Assembly (NCBI RefSeq): GCF_024323335.1
Contig: NC_066581.1
Location: 300,763,536 to 300,827,535, forward strand
Direction of reading: 5' to 3'
DNA: 64,000 nucleotides
Source of the DNA: Lathyrus oleraceus
Lineage: Eukaryota; Streptophyta; Magnoliopsida; Fabales; Fabaceae
Shown here: positions 47,022 to 58,300 of the stretch, piece after piece
Layout: each line of letters opens with the position of its first letter
How positions within the stretch are numbered: position 1 is the stretch's first letter
The notes under the pieces: model-generated
Told to the model about the DNA's origin: nothing
Databases searched by the model: none
Seen by the model: only the letters and a program-made list of their open reading frames with translations
Program-made: the position numbers and the translations under genes

Positions 47022-47189
47022 CTGATGAAAAAAAATTAAAAATTAAACGCATAGAATTTAGTGGTGTATTTTATGAACGACAAAGTAACAAGAAATCAAC
47101 TTTGAGAAGTCCTAAATTCTGCCTACAATACAGGGCTGCAAAGTTGATGCAACAAAAAACATATAACAATATATGGTAAGTACCTGTAT

Positions 47190-47308
47190 CTCCGACCATA
47201 TTTTTTCTTTGCCAACCTTCAAGTCCAGACTTCTCCAATTATCACATGTAATCGGAATATGTTGTCGAACAAGGAAACCAATGTAACTTGCCAACATTGA
47301 ACCCTTAT
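47190..47308 (-). pseudogene. Remnant of exon 1 of the second CACTA gene
   Basis: The minus-strand frame 'SMLASYIGFLVRQHIPITCD' and 'VGKEKIWSEIQ' followed by GT is almost identical to codons 60-95 of the element 1 gene, including the first bases of the following intron. The upstream half of the exon is missing. Confidence 0.88.
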
Positions 47309-47465
47309 CTTTTGAAGATAGAATTGATATATGTTTAGATGGACATGTTCCATTGTCGTAGAGGGATACTTTCAAATATCCAGCATCATCATCTACGCGA
47401 ATGAGGTTTGACGACAATAGAGCATCTCCATCTAAACAAATATCCAGCATCATCATTTTACCTGT
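47309..47465 (-). other. Open reading fragment of unknown origin fused to the TNPA remnant
   Basis: The frame begins at the ATG at 47456 (MMMLDICLDGDALLSSNLIR and 'DDDAGYLKVSLYDNG') and runs without a stop into the TNPA exon remnant. It contains a short internal repeat ('gatgatgctggatatttg' twice). I recognise no family; it is absent from element 1 and may be a further captured piece. Confidence 0.4.
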
Positions 47466-47580
47466 AAAAAAGAAAACAATTAAAATCAGATGACAAATGT
47501 AAAAACAATTAAAATCATAAAAGTCATTTTACCTGTAATAAAGGCGGACAATTAAAATCATTTGACCTGTACCTTTTTCA

Positions 47581-50500
47581 CTAAGTTCTCTTTCTTTTCT
47601 TGGTTGGAATATGTTCTACATGTCTCTTAACAACACGGACGGTTGGATTGATCCAAATACCCTCATTATGATCATTTCTAATATATGAATCATTTGATAT
47701 AATATTCTCATCTTGATCATTTCTGGTAAACGATTCAATCTCAACATCAATATCACCTTGATCTCCAGTGTTTTCATCAATTACTTTGTTGGAAAAAAGA
47801 ACTATAGACCATTTCGTACTTTTCGGATCATTGACATAGAACACTTGTCTAGCTTGAGAGGCTAGAATAAAAGACTCATCTTTGTATCCCACCCTATTAA
47901 GATCCACTTGCAAAAATCCTGACTTATCCATTCGAATGCCGTTATTATTTTCAACCCACTTGCAACCAAATATAGGAATCTGAAACTTCTCATAATCAAA
48001 CACCCAAATGCGCTCGATAACACCAAAATACGACAAATTTGCAAATTTGGGGTTTAAGTCCTTCACACTTGATATGTGCATTGCTTCAGCTACCACGGTG
48101 ACACCACTATTCTGCATAGTACTTTTATCATCTTGTTCTTTGGTATAAAATGTGTATCCATTAATCGCGTATGCGCTATAAGAAAAAACATGGAAACTTG
48201 GACCATATGCTAAGCATCTCAACCTTTCTGTTATTGAAGCGGGATCTGAATAATACTTTGAATAAATATGATCCTTAAACCAAGGTATAAAACATCGATT
48301 GTGCTCTCGTACTATCCAATTTTCATTTCTATTGGGATTTAAACCTCGGAGAACATCCTTGTGAATTTCAACATACGGCTCAACCTCATTCTCATTGTGC
48401 AGAACATACAAATGCACTTGATCCCGTTCGACCCTTGATACTGCCACGATTTTATTTCCAATTAGATTTTTTCCTTCTTTCTTTTCGACAAGCTGAGACT
48501 TGGGGAGTCCGATTGACTGAACATTAGACAAATATTCAGTACAAAACTCAATCGCTTCTTCAACAATGTATCTTTCAACCATACAACCTTCTGGTCGACT
48601 TCGGTTCTTCACGTACCCTTTTAATATTTTCATATAACGTTCAACAGGGTACATCCATCTCATATAAGCTGGTCCACACAATTGTGTCTCTTTCACAAGA
48701 TGAACAACTAGATGTACCATTATGTCAAAAAATGATGGAGGAAAAAACATTTCAAGCTCACACAAAGTAATAACGATTTCTTTTTGCAACATTGGTAAGA
48801 TCGCAGGATTGATCACCTTACTGCAAATTGACTTGAAGAAAGAACACAACTTAGTTATAGAGCTTCTTACTTTTTCTGGAAGAATAGAACGTATACCTAT
48901 TGGGAGAAAATGTTCCATTATAACATGGCAATCATGGGTCTTTAAACTCTTTAACTTGAGGTCTTTCATAGACACAAGTCTTCTAATATCTGAAGAGTAC
49001 CCTTCTGGAACTTTAACTTCACTTAGAAACTTACACAATGTTTTTTTCTCCTTTCTAGATAGAGTATAAGCAGCAGGCGGTAGATATGTTCGTTTTCCTT
49101 TCTTCAAGGGTCCTAATTCAGTTCTTATTCCCATCGCTATCAAGTCCTTTCTTGCCTTAAGGCCATCCTTAGACTTTCCTTGTATATTGAGTAACGTGCC
49201 AATAACACTTTCAAATACATTTTTTTCAATATGCATAACATCAAGAAAATGTCTCACATACAAGGACTTCCAATACGGCAATTCAAAAAAAACTGACCTC
49301 TTCTTCCACCCACTTTTGACAAGTGTGTGGGCAAAAGGCTTGCCAAACTGAGTATCCAAATCTTTCACCTTTTCAAAAATTTGATCACCCGTCAATATAG
49401 GTGGAGCTCTGCCTTGTTCTGTCTCTCCATTGAACGCCTTTCTCCATCCACGGTAGTGATGATTTGAATTTAAGAATCTCCGATGACCGAGAAAGACATT
49501 CTTCTGACCAAACTCCAAGCGCTTCCAATCTGTTTTATCTTCACAAACAGGACACGCACATTGACCTTTTATGCTATACCCTGATAGATTTCCGTATGCT
49601 GGAAAATCATTAATTGTGCCAAACAACATCGCCCTCAAGTTGAAACTTTCTTTCCTATATCCATCATAAACCTCCACACCGGTCTCCCACAAAATCTTTA
49701 AATCTTCGATTAAGGGCTTCAAGTACACGTCTATGTCATTCCCTGGTTGTTTAGGTCCAGAAATCAACATAGACAACATCATGTACTTACGCTTCATACA
49801 TAGCCATGGAGGTAGGTTATAAATCATAATAATCACAGGCCATGTACTGTGTGAGATACTCTGGATACCGTGTGGGTTCATTCCATCAGTAGATAATGCC
49901 AAGCGAAGGTTTCTTGATTCTTCTCCAAATTCAGGATAATCATTATCAATTTTCAACCACTGTGGTGAATCTGCCGGATGTCGATACTTTCCATCTATAA
50001 TTCTTTCATCTGCATGCCAGGTCAAGTGTCTTGAATCGGTTTCACTACGAAACATGCGTCTAAATCTCGGAATAACAGGAAAATACCACAAGACCTTTGC
50101 TGGAGACAACTTGTTCTTATATCGCGAGACACCGCATTTAGGACACTCATTTAACGATGCATACTCATTTCGAAACAAAACGCAATCGTTTGGACATGCA
50201 TGTATCTTATCATAGCTCATGCCAATAGAGCACAACATCTTTTTGGTCTCATATGTTCGATTGGGAAGAACATTATCCTCAGGAAGCATATCTTTCAAAA
50301 GGGCTAATAACTCTGTGAAACTTTTATCCGACCACCCATTGCCCGCCTTTAAGTTGTACAACTTTAATACCGCAGACAATCTTGTGAATTTAGTGCAACC
50401 ATCATACAAAGGTTTCTCTGCATCACTTACCAACCTCTCAAACATTTCGGGACAATCCTTAAGATCTCCTTCAAGTGCTTCTGCAATCTCTTCAACTCGA

Positions 50501-50805
50501 TCACAATCGTATGTATCTGCGCCACTATAGTTTGAGGCATAGGTCGTACTATCCCCCGGTTCAACATTCTCGTTACTTTTCTCACCATGCAAATTCCAAC
50601 ATGTATAACTTCGATCAATTCCATGCCTCATTAGATGCGATGTCAACTGAACTGCGTCAACCCGTTTCCCATAACAACAACCCAAGCAAGGACATATCAT
50701 TCTACTGGGGTCTTCGGCGTGCGCAACGGCAAACTTAACGAATTCTGATACCCCATTCTCGTACTCTCTCGACAACCGATTGGAAGACATCCATGTATTA
50801 TCCAT
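47581..50805 (-). CDS. CACTA transposase, TNP2 (transposase_21) family, apparently intact
   Basis: A single uninterrupted frame of 1074 residues. Order of regions: transposase-associated zinc-binding domain (about 1-75, with CPCLGCC and HLMRHG), TNP2/transposase_21 core (about 195-430, with the conserved STDGMNPHG at 305-313 and CPVCED at 418-423), 'HFLDVMHIEKNVFES' (519-533), DUF4218 (about 620-740, with 'FFDIMVHLVVHLVKE' and 'RWMYPVERYMKILK'), DUF4216 (about 925-1000), and a basic C-terminus (PTKKRKR) that looks like a nuclear localisation signal. In the family TNP2 binds the terminal 13 bp and cuts and rejoins DNA. The ATG at 50805 is the first in the frame and gives the usual MDxxWM start. 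Length is in the normal range and no frame shift or stop is present, so it may be functional. No intron is needed. Confidence 0.95.
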   Translation of the reverse strand: MDNTWMSSNRLSREYENGVSEFVKFAVAHAEDPSRMICPCLGCCYGKRVDAVQLTSHLMRHGIDRSYTCWNLHGEKSNENVEPGDSTTYASNYSGADTYDCDRVEEIAEALEGDLKDCPEMFERLVSDAEKPLYDGCTKFTRLSAVLKLYNLKAGNGWSDKSFTELLALLKDMLPEDNVLPNRTYETKKMLCSIGMSYDKIHACPNDCVLFRNEYASLNECPKCGVSRYKNKLSPAKVLWYFPVIPRFRRMFRSETDSRHLTWHADERIIDGKYRHPADSPQWLKIDNDYPEFGEESRNLRLALSTDGMNPHGIQSISHSTWPVIIMIYNLPPWLCMKRKYMMLSMLISGPKQPGNDIDVYLKPLIEDLKILWETGVEVYDGYRKESFNLRAMLFGTINDFPAYGNLSGYSIKGQCACPVCEDKTDWKRLEFGQKNVFLGHRRFLNSNHHYRGWRKAFNGETEQGRAPPILTGDQIFEKVKDLDTQFGKPFAHTLVKSGWKKRSVFFELPYWKSLYVRHFLDVMHIEKNVFESVIGTLLNIQGKSKDGLKARKDLIAMGIRTELGPLKKGKRTYLPPAAYTLSRKEKKTLCKFLSEVKVPEGYSSDIRRLVSMKDLKLKSLKTHDCHVIMEHFLPIGIRSILPEKVRSSITKLCSFFKSICSKVINPAILPMLQKEIVITLCELEMFFPPSFFDIMVHLVVHLVKETQLCGPAYMRWMYPVERYMKILKGYVKNRSRPEGCMVERYIVEEAIEFCTEYLSNVQSIGLPKSQLVEKKEGKNLIGNKIVAVSRVERDQVHLYVLHNENEVEPYVEIHKDVLRGLNPNRNENWIVREHNRCFIPWFKDHIYSKYYSDPASITERLRCLAYGPSFHVFSYSAYAINGYTFYTKEQDDKSTMQNSGVTVVAEAMHISSVKDLNPKFANLSYFGVIERIWVFDYEKFQIPIFGCKWVENNNGIRMDKSGFLQVDLNRVGYKDESFILASQARQVFYVNDPKSTKWSIVLFSNKVIDENTGDQGDIDVEIESFTRNDQDENIISNDSYIRNDHNEGIWINPTVRVVKRHVEHIPTKKRKRT

Positions 50806-51234
50806 TACTAATTAGAATAAATAAAAAACAATTTCAGAAGAGTTCAAACACATTTGGACCTAGGTTTCTAATGATACTGGTGTTGACACAAAATCAGATG
50901 TTCATAGGTCGTATAACCCATTGCATCCGCAATCATGGTCACTAAAAACCAACCGTCAATTTCCTAGTGCATCCGCTATCATGGTCGAAACAAACGTAGA
51001 AGGAGGAAACGCGCAGTAATAAGGTAAAACAGAAATTGGGCAAAGCTAAAACAAAGCAATAACATAAAACAGTAATTGGGAAAAGCGTGTACCTTTGATT
51101 GGTAGAAGGAGGAAACGCGCATGTAGATCTAACAGAGGTGGAAGGAAAACGCCTCAGAACCCTAACGTGAAAAAGAACGCTAATAACAGATAGTGAAATA
51201 ACAAAACGCGCAGTATGTTATAATTTTAATGTTT
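50806..51234 (-). promoter_or_regulatory. Leader and promoter of the TNP2 gene
   Basis: It shares 'taaacattaaaattataaca' (reverse, about 51215) with element 1, then differs. A 'gggtctaacgtt'-like and 'ctaggaaattgacggttggt' stretch is of unknown role. 'gcatccgc(a/t)atcatggtc' is repeated at 50924 and 50970. Confidence 0.4.
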
Positions 51235-51840
51235 ACTAAAGGAGACATTAGAGGGCGCTTGTGGAAAAAAAGCGCCCTCTAAAGGGGGCCTAAGAGGGCG
51301 CTTATGAAAGCGCTCTCTAAGGCTTTCCAGAAGCGCTTTATAAACTGGAAATGTACATGGACTTAGAGAGCGCTTTTTCAAAAGCGCCCTCTAAGGGTAA
51401 CCTTAGAGGGCGCTTTCACAAAAGCGCCCTCTATTGTTGTCCCTCCATTTCTTTTTTGGCTTCACTTTAGAGGGCGCTTTGTTACAAAAGCGCCCTCTAA
51501 AGGGGGCCTAAGAGGGCGCTTCTAAAAGCGCTCTCTAAGGCTTTCCAAAAGCGCTTTATAAACTGGAAATGCACATGGACTTATAAAGCGCTTTTTTAAA
51601 AGCGCCCTCTAAGGGTAACCTTAGAGGGCGCTTTCTGAAAAGCGCCCTGTATTGTTGTCCCTCTATCTCCTCCTTATTTTTTCGCTTCACCTTAGAGGGC
51701 GCTTTATTACAAAAGCGCCCTCTAAGGGGCGCTGTCTATTCCAGTTGTTCGCTCCTTATTTTTTCTCTTCACTTTAGAGTGCGCTTTTGTAATAAAGCGC
51801 CCTCTAAGGGGCGCTGTCTATTCCAGTTTTTGGCGTAGTG
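51235..51840. repeat. Subterminal region of CACTA element 2 (5' side)
   Basis: Two about 200-bp units (with 'ggcctaagagggcgctt', 'aaggctttcca', 'aaactggaaatg(t/c)acatgg') and many AGAGGGCGCTTT/AAAGCGCCCTCT inverted pairs are present. It corresponds to 22983-23590 of element 1. Confidence 0.92.
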
Positions 51841-52270
51841 ACACAACTGTCGGTGCAATCACAGCCGTGCAAAATTATCGATAAAATCTCAACCGTTAAA
51901 ATTACACAACCGAATTTTTTGCAGTTCCTCTAAAAATCCGAAAAGATATAGGAAGTTTTTAAAAAAATCAATGATTTAACACTACCGTATTTTTCAAGGT
52001 TTTACGAAAAATCGGTATGTTTTTTCACACACTGATATTTTTTTAAAAATTGTATAAATGCATACCGGACTTTTGACATACACTGCCAAATTATTGATTT
52101 GTCAAATATAATACGGGTATAATCGAAAATTAGGGTGTGTCAGATTATATTTGAATGATGACCGAAAAAATTCTCTTAAATGAATAGGTTTCACTTAATC
52201 CATAAAATAAAATTTGGTTTAGATGCATTTGATAGATAAATTATTGGATGGATATCATGTAATTGCCACT
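51841..52270. other. Intergenic DNA between CACTA element 2 and SMO1 copy 2
   Basis: The first part has 'accgtatttttcaagg', 'aaaaatcggtatg' and 'cataccggacttttgacata', a style seen in degenerate transposon ends; nothing codes. The last 100 bp would be the proximal promoter of SMO1 copy 2. Confidence 0.4.
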
Positions 52271-52271
52271 C

Positions 52272-52352
52272 TATATACAACCGCACAAACTTTCTCTCTC
52301 CTTCTCCATTTAAACATATTAAGCTCTATTTTTCTCTCCACATTCTCTCACT
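52272..52352 (+). promoter_or_regulatory. Core promoter and 5' leader of SMO1 copy 2
   Basis: A TATATA box (52272-52277) lies about 78 bp before ATG, followed by a CT-rich leader nearly identical to that of copy 1. Confidence 0.5.
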
Positions 52353-55300
52353 ATGATCCCTTATCATACTCTGGAAGAATCAAAAGATGCACTTGGTAGA
52401 AACCTCACTTTTGCTGAGACAGTTTGGTTCAATTACTCTGCCAAAAAATCTGACTTTGTTCTTCATTGCCACAACACTCTATTCTTGTGCTTGTTTTACT
52501 CTATAGCCCCCATTCCATTTGCATTGATTGAGCTAAGTGGATGCAAGAAGTTGAACAAATACAAGATTCAACCTTCGGTTAAAAGGACATTCTTGGAAAT
52601 GTTCAAATGTTACAAATATGTTATCAAAACATTTATCATTGCTGTTGGTCCTCTTCAGATCGTTTCTTATCCTTTTATTAAGGTATGCAATTATCTTAAT
52701 TATTAACCTTTTATTTTTTGGATTTAATTATTTTTGAGTTTAAACTATTATCTAAATTATTAACCTTATATTTATTTGGGTTTAATTATGTTTTTGTTGA
52801 ATTATTTTTAAGTTATGAAAACATTTATCACTGCAAATGAACTCATCTAATCATTAATTAAACTATTATCTTAATTATTAACCTTTTATTTTTTTGGGTT
52901 TAATTATTTTTGAGTTTAATTGATGATTCATGAAGGAAAACATTTAGGTGGGGTGTGGAAGCCTTTCCTAAAAATCAAAGACCGGTTCAAACAATTGAAC
53001 GATAATATCACATATTCATTCAAAAATTTAAAACAATTAGTGTATAAGTTCACATATTTACTCTAATTTATGAATTGTTCAACTTTTACTTTTTCAAACA
53101 ATATGAATCTTACACAACTTACGCTTATTTTTTAATATTAATAACAATTTTAAATCTTTTATTTTAACTGATTTATGATATTAGTCTTTTAGTCTTTTTA
53201 TTTTAAATTGAAATAATTTTTGTCTCTTATTCATATTTTTTTTTACCTAATACTGATGATGTATTTGGTTTTAAATAATTGATTTTATTTGTTTGAAATA
53301 TGATAAGTTATCATATAAATAAATATGTTATTCATTTTAAATGTAAAAATGTGAGGAAAAAATTAAAATTGTTTAAATTTAGTTTAAAAAAATTATTTTC
53401 TTTAATGAAATAAAATAGTTCAACTAAAATGGAAAGTGTACCTACTTTTTTTTAATATTTATGTGTGAGTAAAGTTACTTAGGATCAGAAGAATTAAAAA
53501 GTTATACATATTTAGTTGTATTAATTTGTTTTTAACAATAGTGGTGTTTGTTTTTTTCATAATTCACATGGTTCTATTTCTAAGAGAAAAGATAGGGATC
53601 TTCATTTCTATAAAACTTTACATTTTTTTAAAAATAAAAGTATAATTACTAATAATCATACGAATTAATTGTTTGTCAAATATTTTTATAAATTACTAAA
53701 ATTTATATTATCATATTTTTATTTTGAAGTATGTTATTCTCAAAAATCATTTTTAAATCTATAAAAGGTAAGCAGATTTTCGTAGCTATATGTTTCAGTT
53801 TTTGTAGCTATATCTCAAAAATTATATGTCCCCATTTTTTTATAATAAATTTATTATGTTATATATTTTTGTTGAAAAATATTTATGACAAATTTCTTTA
53901 GGAAAAGCTTCAGTAAAAAATAGTTTAAATAGTTATTCTAAAAAGTATGTTAAATATTCCATTCTTTTACTATAATTTCTTTTTGGATATTAAAATTCAA
54001 AAAATAACTTAAATTTAAGCCTATTTCAAATAACTTCTTATAAAAATTATTTTTGAGATTTTGTTTTTGAAAAATTTTAATTTTAATTATTTTTTAATCT
54101 TTTAATATTGTATATTTTTGTTATAAAATGTTAAAATTAATCTTTCAGTTTATAAAAAATTAATTTAAAAAACTTTTAATATTTTATAAAAATCATTATT
54201 AAAAATACAAAAAAATTAAATTAAAACTAAATATACGGGACCACACATAGTTATTTTGGACAAAGTAATAATTGAGTTGCGGATTACACATATTGGTAGG
54301 CCATTATTTGTCAGCCTAGGGTAGATGTGATATTCATGACAAATATGTATATATTATTTATTATTTTGTTGGTCCCAAATCATAAATTATTTTGAATATT
54401 TTATGCAAATTAAAAAATATAATTAAATTTTATATAAAAAGAAATTATCTAGGAAATTACCATATTATTTTTATTAATTACTAGCTTCCAAACGGGTACT
54501 CCCGTGCCCGTTTGTCTATTTTTTTAATATTCACACGCGTCAAAATATAAAACGGATATTTTTTATTTTTTATTTGAATATAAATTTTTTTTTGTAAAAA
54601 ACTTTGTGATATGGTTTATCTCCCTCTTCCCCGTCTCTCTCTAATCATGTGTTGCTTGTTCCTCTCTCTCTCACGCACGCACGCACGCACATACACATTC
54701 TACTAATGCAATGGTGCTTTAAAAAAAGAAATAAAAATCTGCAACATGCTTAAAATAAAATTGCAAATCAGATTTCAGGATTTCAAGCAACCACTTCTTA
54801 CTTTTGATTTAAAAATGTGGTGAGAGGTTATTAAAATAAACTATATTAAAAGTAAAAAAAACTGCATATTAGAAAATTATAATAGAAAATCAAAAATAAG
54901 ATAGAAATTTAAATTTTAAAAAGAAAAAACACACACCATTAAAAACCACACCATTTCAAAAAATAGTAGTGTGAATGTTTCTTATTTCGGGGTAGGCGTG
55001 GTCTTGACTTGAAATAAGCTTAATCTCTTCTTCAAGAATTAAAAGATCATTGATCGAAATTGAATAAATAAAAATATTATAGAATTAAAAAAATTCAAAA
55101 AAAAAGTATGTTAATTGAGAAAGATGGAAGTATTAACTACTCAAGTTATTTATAAAAAGATAATGGGTAATTTTGGAAAAAAATAGGTCATTCCAAAAAC
55201 TTGTATCCCCTTCACGTAGATCACTAATATTTCAAGTGGATTGATGATTTGACAATATTTTGACCATTCTTTCTTTATAAATGGAAGACAAAGATTAATT

Positions 55301-58300
55301 ACTTGAACTTTTCATCAAATTGGTCATAAATAAATAAAAAATAAAAAACGCTATTGTACCCTTCTGTTATCAGCAAAACCAAAGTAATGTGTCACAAAAA
55401 AAAATTTAAAAATTAAAAAGTGATAAAATATAGTTGTTGGGATTCGAAGGCGCGCCCCTATATACTTTACCCCTCGATTTTTAGTAAAACTGAGGTAATA
55501 TCTCATAAAAAAAATTCAAAATTAAAAGGTGTTAAAATGTAGTTGCCGAGATTCGAAGACGTGTCCTATACACACTTTACCCATCGGTTTCCAGCTCAAC
55601 CAATGGAATATATGATTTTTTTTAAATTTAAAATATGACGCATCTCTAGTTTACACCTCGGTTTTTTGTTGGGTGAGGTGAAAGTTTCGTCATAAAATGT
55701 ATTATTATAATTATGTGCGTGTGTGTGTGAGAGAGAGAGAAAATATCTCATTCTCTCTAACTTTCTCTAAAACCTTAGTTCTCTACAATTAGCAATCCTG
55801 ATCATGACAAACTCATAATGGAGAGCGGTCTTTAAACACAAGTGGATTCCAAAAGTCTAATGGGACAATGAAGGAAGATCTAACAGGGATGCAGACGACA
55901 TCGGAAGAAGATCCTTTTCTTTCTTCTTCACATCATTCCTAGAAGTTTATGGGGCTTGCGTCATGTATGAAGCTTTACAAAGTTATGGAGAAATTTGTGA
56001 GGTTGTTATTCCTTCGAAGAGAGATATTAAAGGCATGAGATATGGTTTTGTGATATTTTTTGACATTCTACATGAAGCTTTAATGGCTACAAAGTTGGAT
56101 AATGTTTTCATTAGAAGTAGGAAGTTGTATGTCAATATTCCAAGATTTCAAAGAAGGATTCATTGGGAAAATATAACCAAACCTACTCATAAAGATGGAT
56201 TGAAATTTTGAACGTCCAAAAAAACTGGTTAATGAACTTACGGTTGCTCCCAAAGTTCCTCATAATCCCAACATAGGTATTTCATATGCATAGATCTTGA
56301 GATCTAATGAGCCATCTCATATCTTTAAGGAAGAAAGATGCAAAGTTGTTTTTCAAGTTAGGGAGAAGGACTTAACTAGAAGAGAAACAAAAGAGTATCA
56401 TAAGTGCTCTACTCCTTGAAAAAGATAAGCTTGGTTCAGCCATTGCAAGTCTGGAAAAGGAAGTCACATTGTTAAAGTCCAAACTTGACAATATGATAAA
56501 ATTTATTCATATATTGAACAATTGTTTTAATATGTTATATGAGATCTAGGAGATTGGGGAGAATAAGGAAATAGAGTTTGACTATAGTTCCGTGAACAAA
56601 AAGGTCAAATTCTCCACTAAGAATTTTGTTGCTCCTAAAAAGAAAAATAAGTTTCTAATGAAGGACCACGTGTCCCAGCATCCCGCTCAACATGTGTCCC
56701 CTCACAACAAAGGCAAGAAGAAATCATTTTATAGGTGTCACCATTGTGGAAGATATGGCCATATAAGATCTTTTTGTTATAGACTGTATGGATGTCCTTA
56801 GTCTTATAGTCAGCCAAGGAACAACAGAAGGAAAGGGAAGAAAACTCAAGTAGAGAAAGTATGAAAATCCAAGGAAATTGTAATTCTTCTTATAGATCAT
56901 ACATCTCTTTGAATTCCCCTAAGAGAAGATTTATATTTTTCTAGTGGATGTTCAAGGCACATGACTGGTGAAAAGAGCTTACTTGGAAAGTTAAAGCCCT
57001 ACTCTAATAATTATGTTAACTTTGGTAATGAAGTTAGAGGAAGAATCAAAGGCATGGGCAAACTAGCTAGTCCAGGTTTTCCTTGTATTGATGATGTGTT
57101 ATTGGTAGAAGGATTAACTACTAACTTGTTCAACATAAGTCAACTATGTGATCAAGGTATGAACGTTAGCTACAACAAGTCTGAATGTATCATCTCTAGT
57201 AAAGATCAAGAGGTGCTAATGAAGGGTTCAAGATCCAAATACAATTGCTATATGTGGATCTCTCAGCCCTCATCCAAGGTTAAGAGCATGGAGGAGATCA
57301 TATCTAAAGATGATGTCAAAACTAAAGATTGAAGAAGGTAAAAAAAAATTGTGTGTGTCAAGTTGAGAAGCAAACCAAGACGTCATACAAGATGCTTCAA
57401 CATCTTACTCAGGTTTCTGAATTACCACTTCTAATAATAGTAAAATAGATATATAATTTCAATAATAAAAAGAGTTTTTTATATTCTAAAAATAAATATT
57501 TTATATGAATAAATCTAATCTCTACGCAAAAAATTAACTAAATTGTATATTTAACTATAAAAAAATTAAATCGGTTTTATTCAGCAATTAAATTATATAT
57601 TTGTATATTTAAATATAAGTAATTAATAAAAATATTTTTCACCTTCTATTAATCAATATAAAAACTAATATTAAATTACCAAATAATTTTTTTAGTTTTC
57701 ATCTCTAGAACTGTTTTTAAGAATTAATTTACCAAATGAATTTTTTAATTTTTTAATTTTAAAAACCGTTTCGAAAAGTTATTTATTAAATGATTTTTTT
57801 GCTTTATTATCTTCTTAAAATCACATTTTAAAACAGTATTATAAAATATATTTTGAAAACTTAATTAAAATGCAAAAGTGATTAAAAATTCAAAGCGACC
57901 CTTGATGTTTTGTGATTTTGATTTTACAGGTCATTTATGTTAATTAGATTAAGGTTTTCACTACGAAGAAGAACTTAGACGTGAATGTTTTCCATGTTCT
58001 TGCACACAACACACAAAATAATTAGACATGATGAAATTGAAAATGGTTTAAGAAATATTTTTATCAAATTTCAATTTCTAAATAGATAGATGGTTGAAGC
58101 TTAGAGCATAACAAACCAATCCAACCAAAGCAAACAAAATATAATATATTGAACAAGATTTCTAGGACAAGACAAAAAACAAGAGTTTTATTTAAATGTA
58201 CTCATTTTATATATACATTCATTCATTACATTGATATAAATATAAATTATCATCATTTATAGTGAGAGAAGTAGCTCCATCATTCATTTTTAAATTATAA

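Larger units (their letters stand above)
45704..51840 (-). mobile_element. CACTA (En/Spm) element 2 with intact TNP2 and an Argonaute fragment
   Basis: The ends are CACTACGCCAAA (45704) and TTTTTGGCGTAGTG (to 51840), flanked by the 3-bp duplication ACA (45701-45703 and 51841-51843). Subterminal AGAGGGCGCTTT motifs and end sequences match element 1, in reverse orientation. From its 5' end (right) the 6.1-kb element holds a TNP2 transposase, a remnant of exon 1 of the second CACTA gene, an Argonaute fragment, and tiny remnants of the Ulp1 exon and the last exon. The second gene of element 1 has thus been largely replaced. Confidence 0.95.

Noticed and set aside
48722..49069. 115-codon + strand frame
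   Set aside because: Antisense shadow of the TNP2 transposase frame, as are 50219-50530 and 50475-50738.
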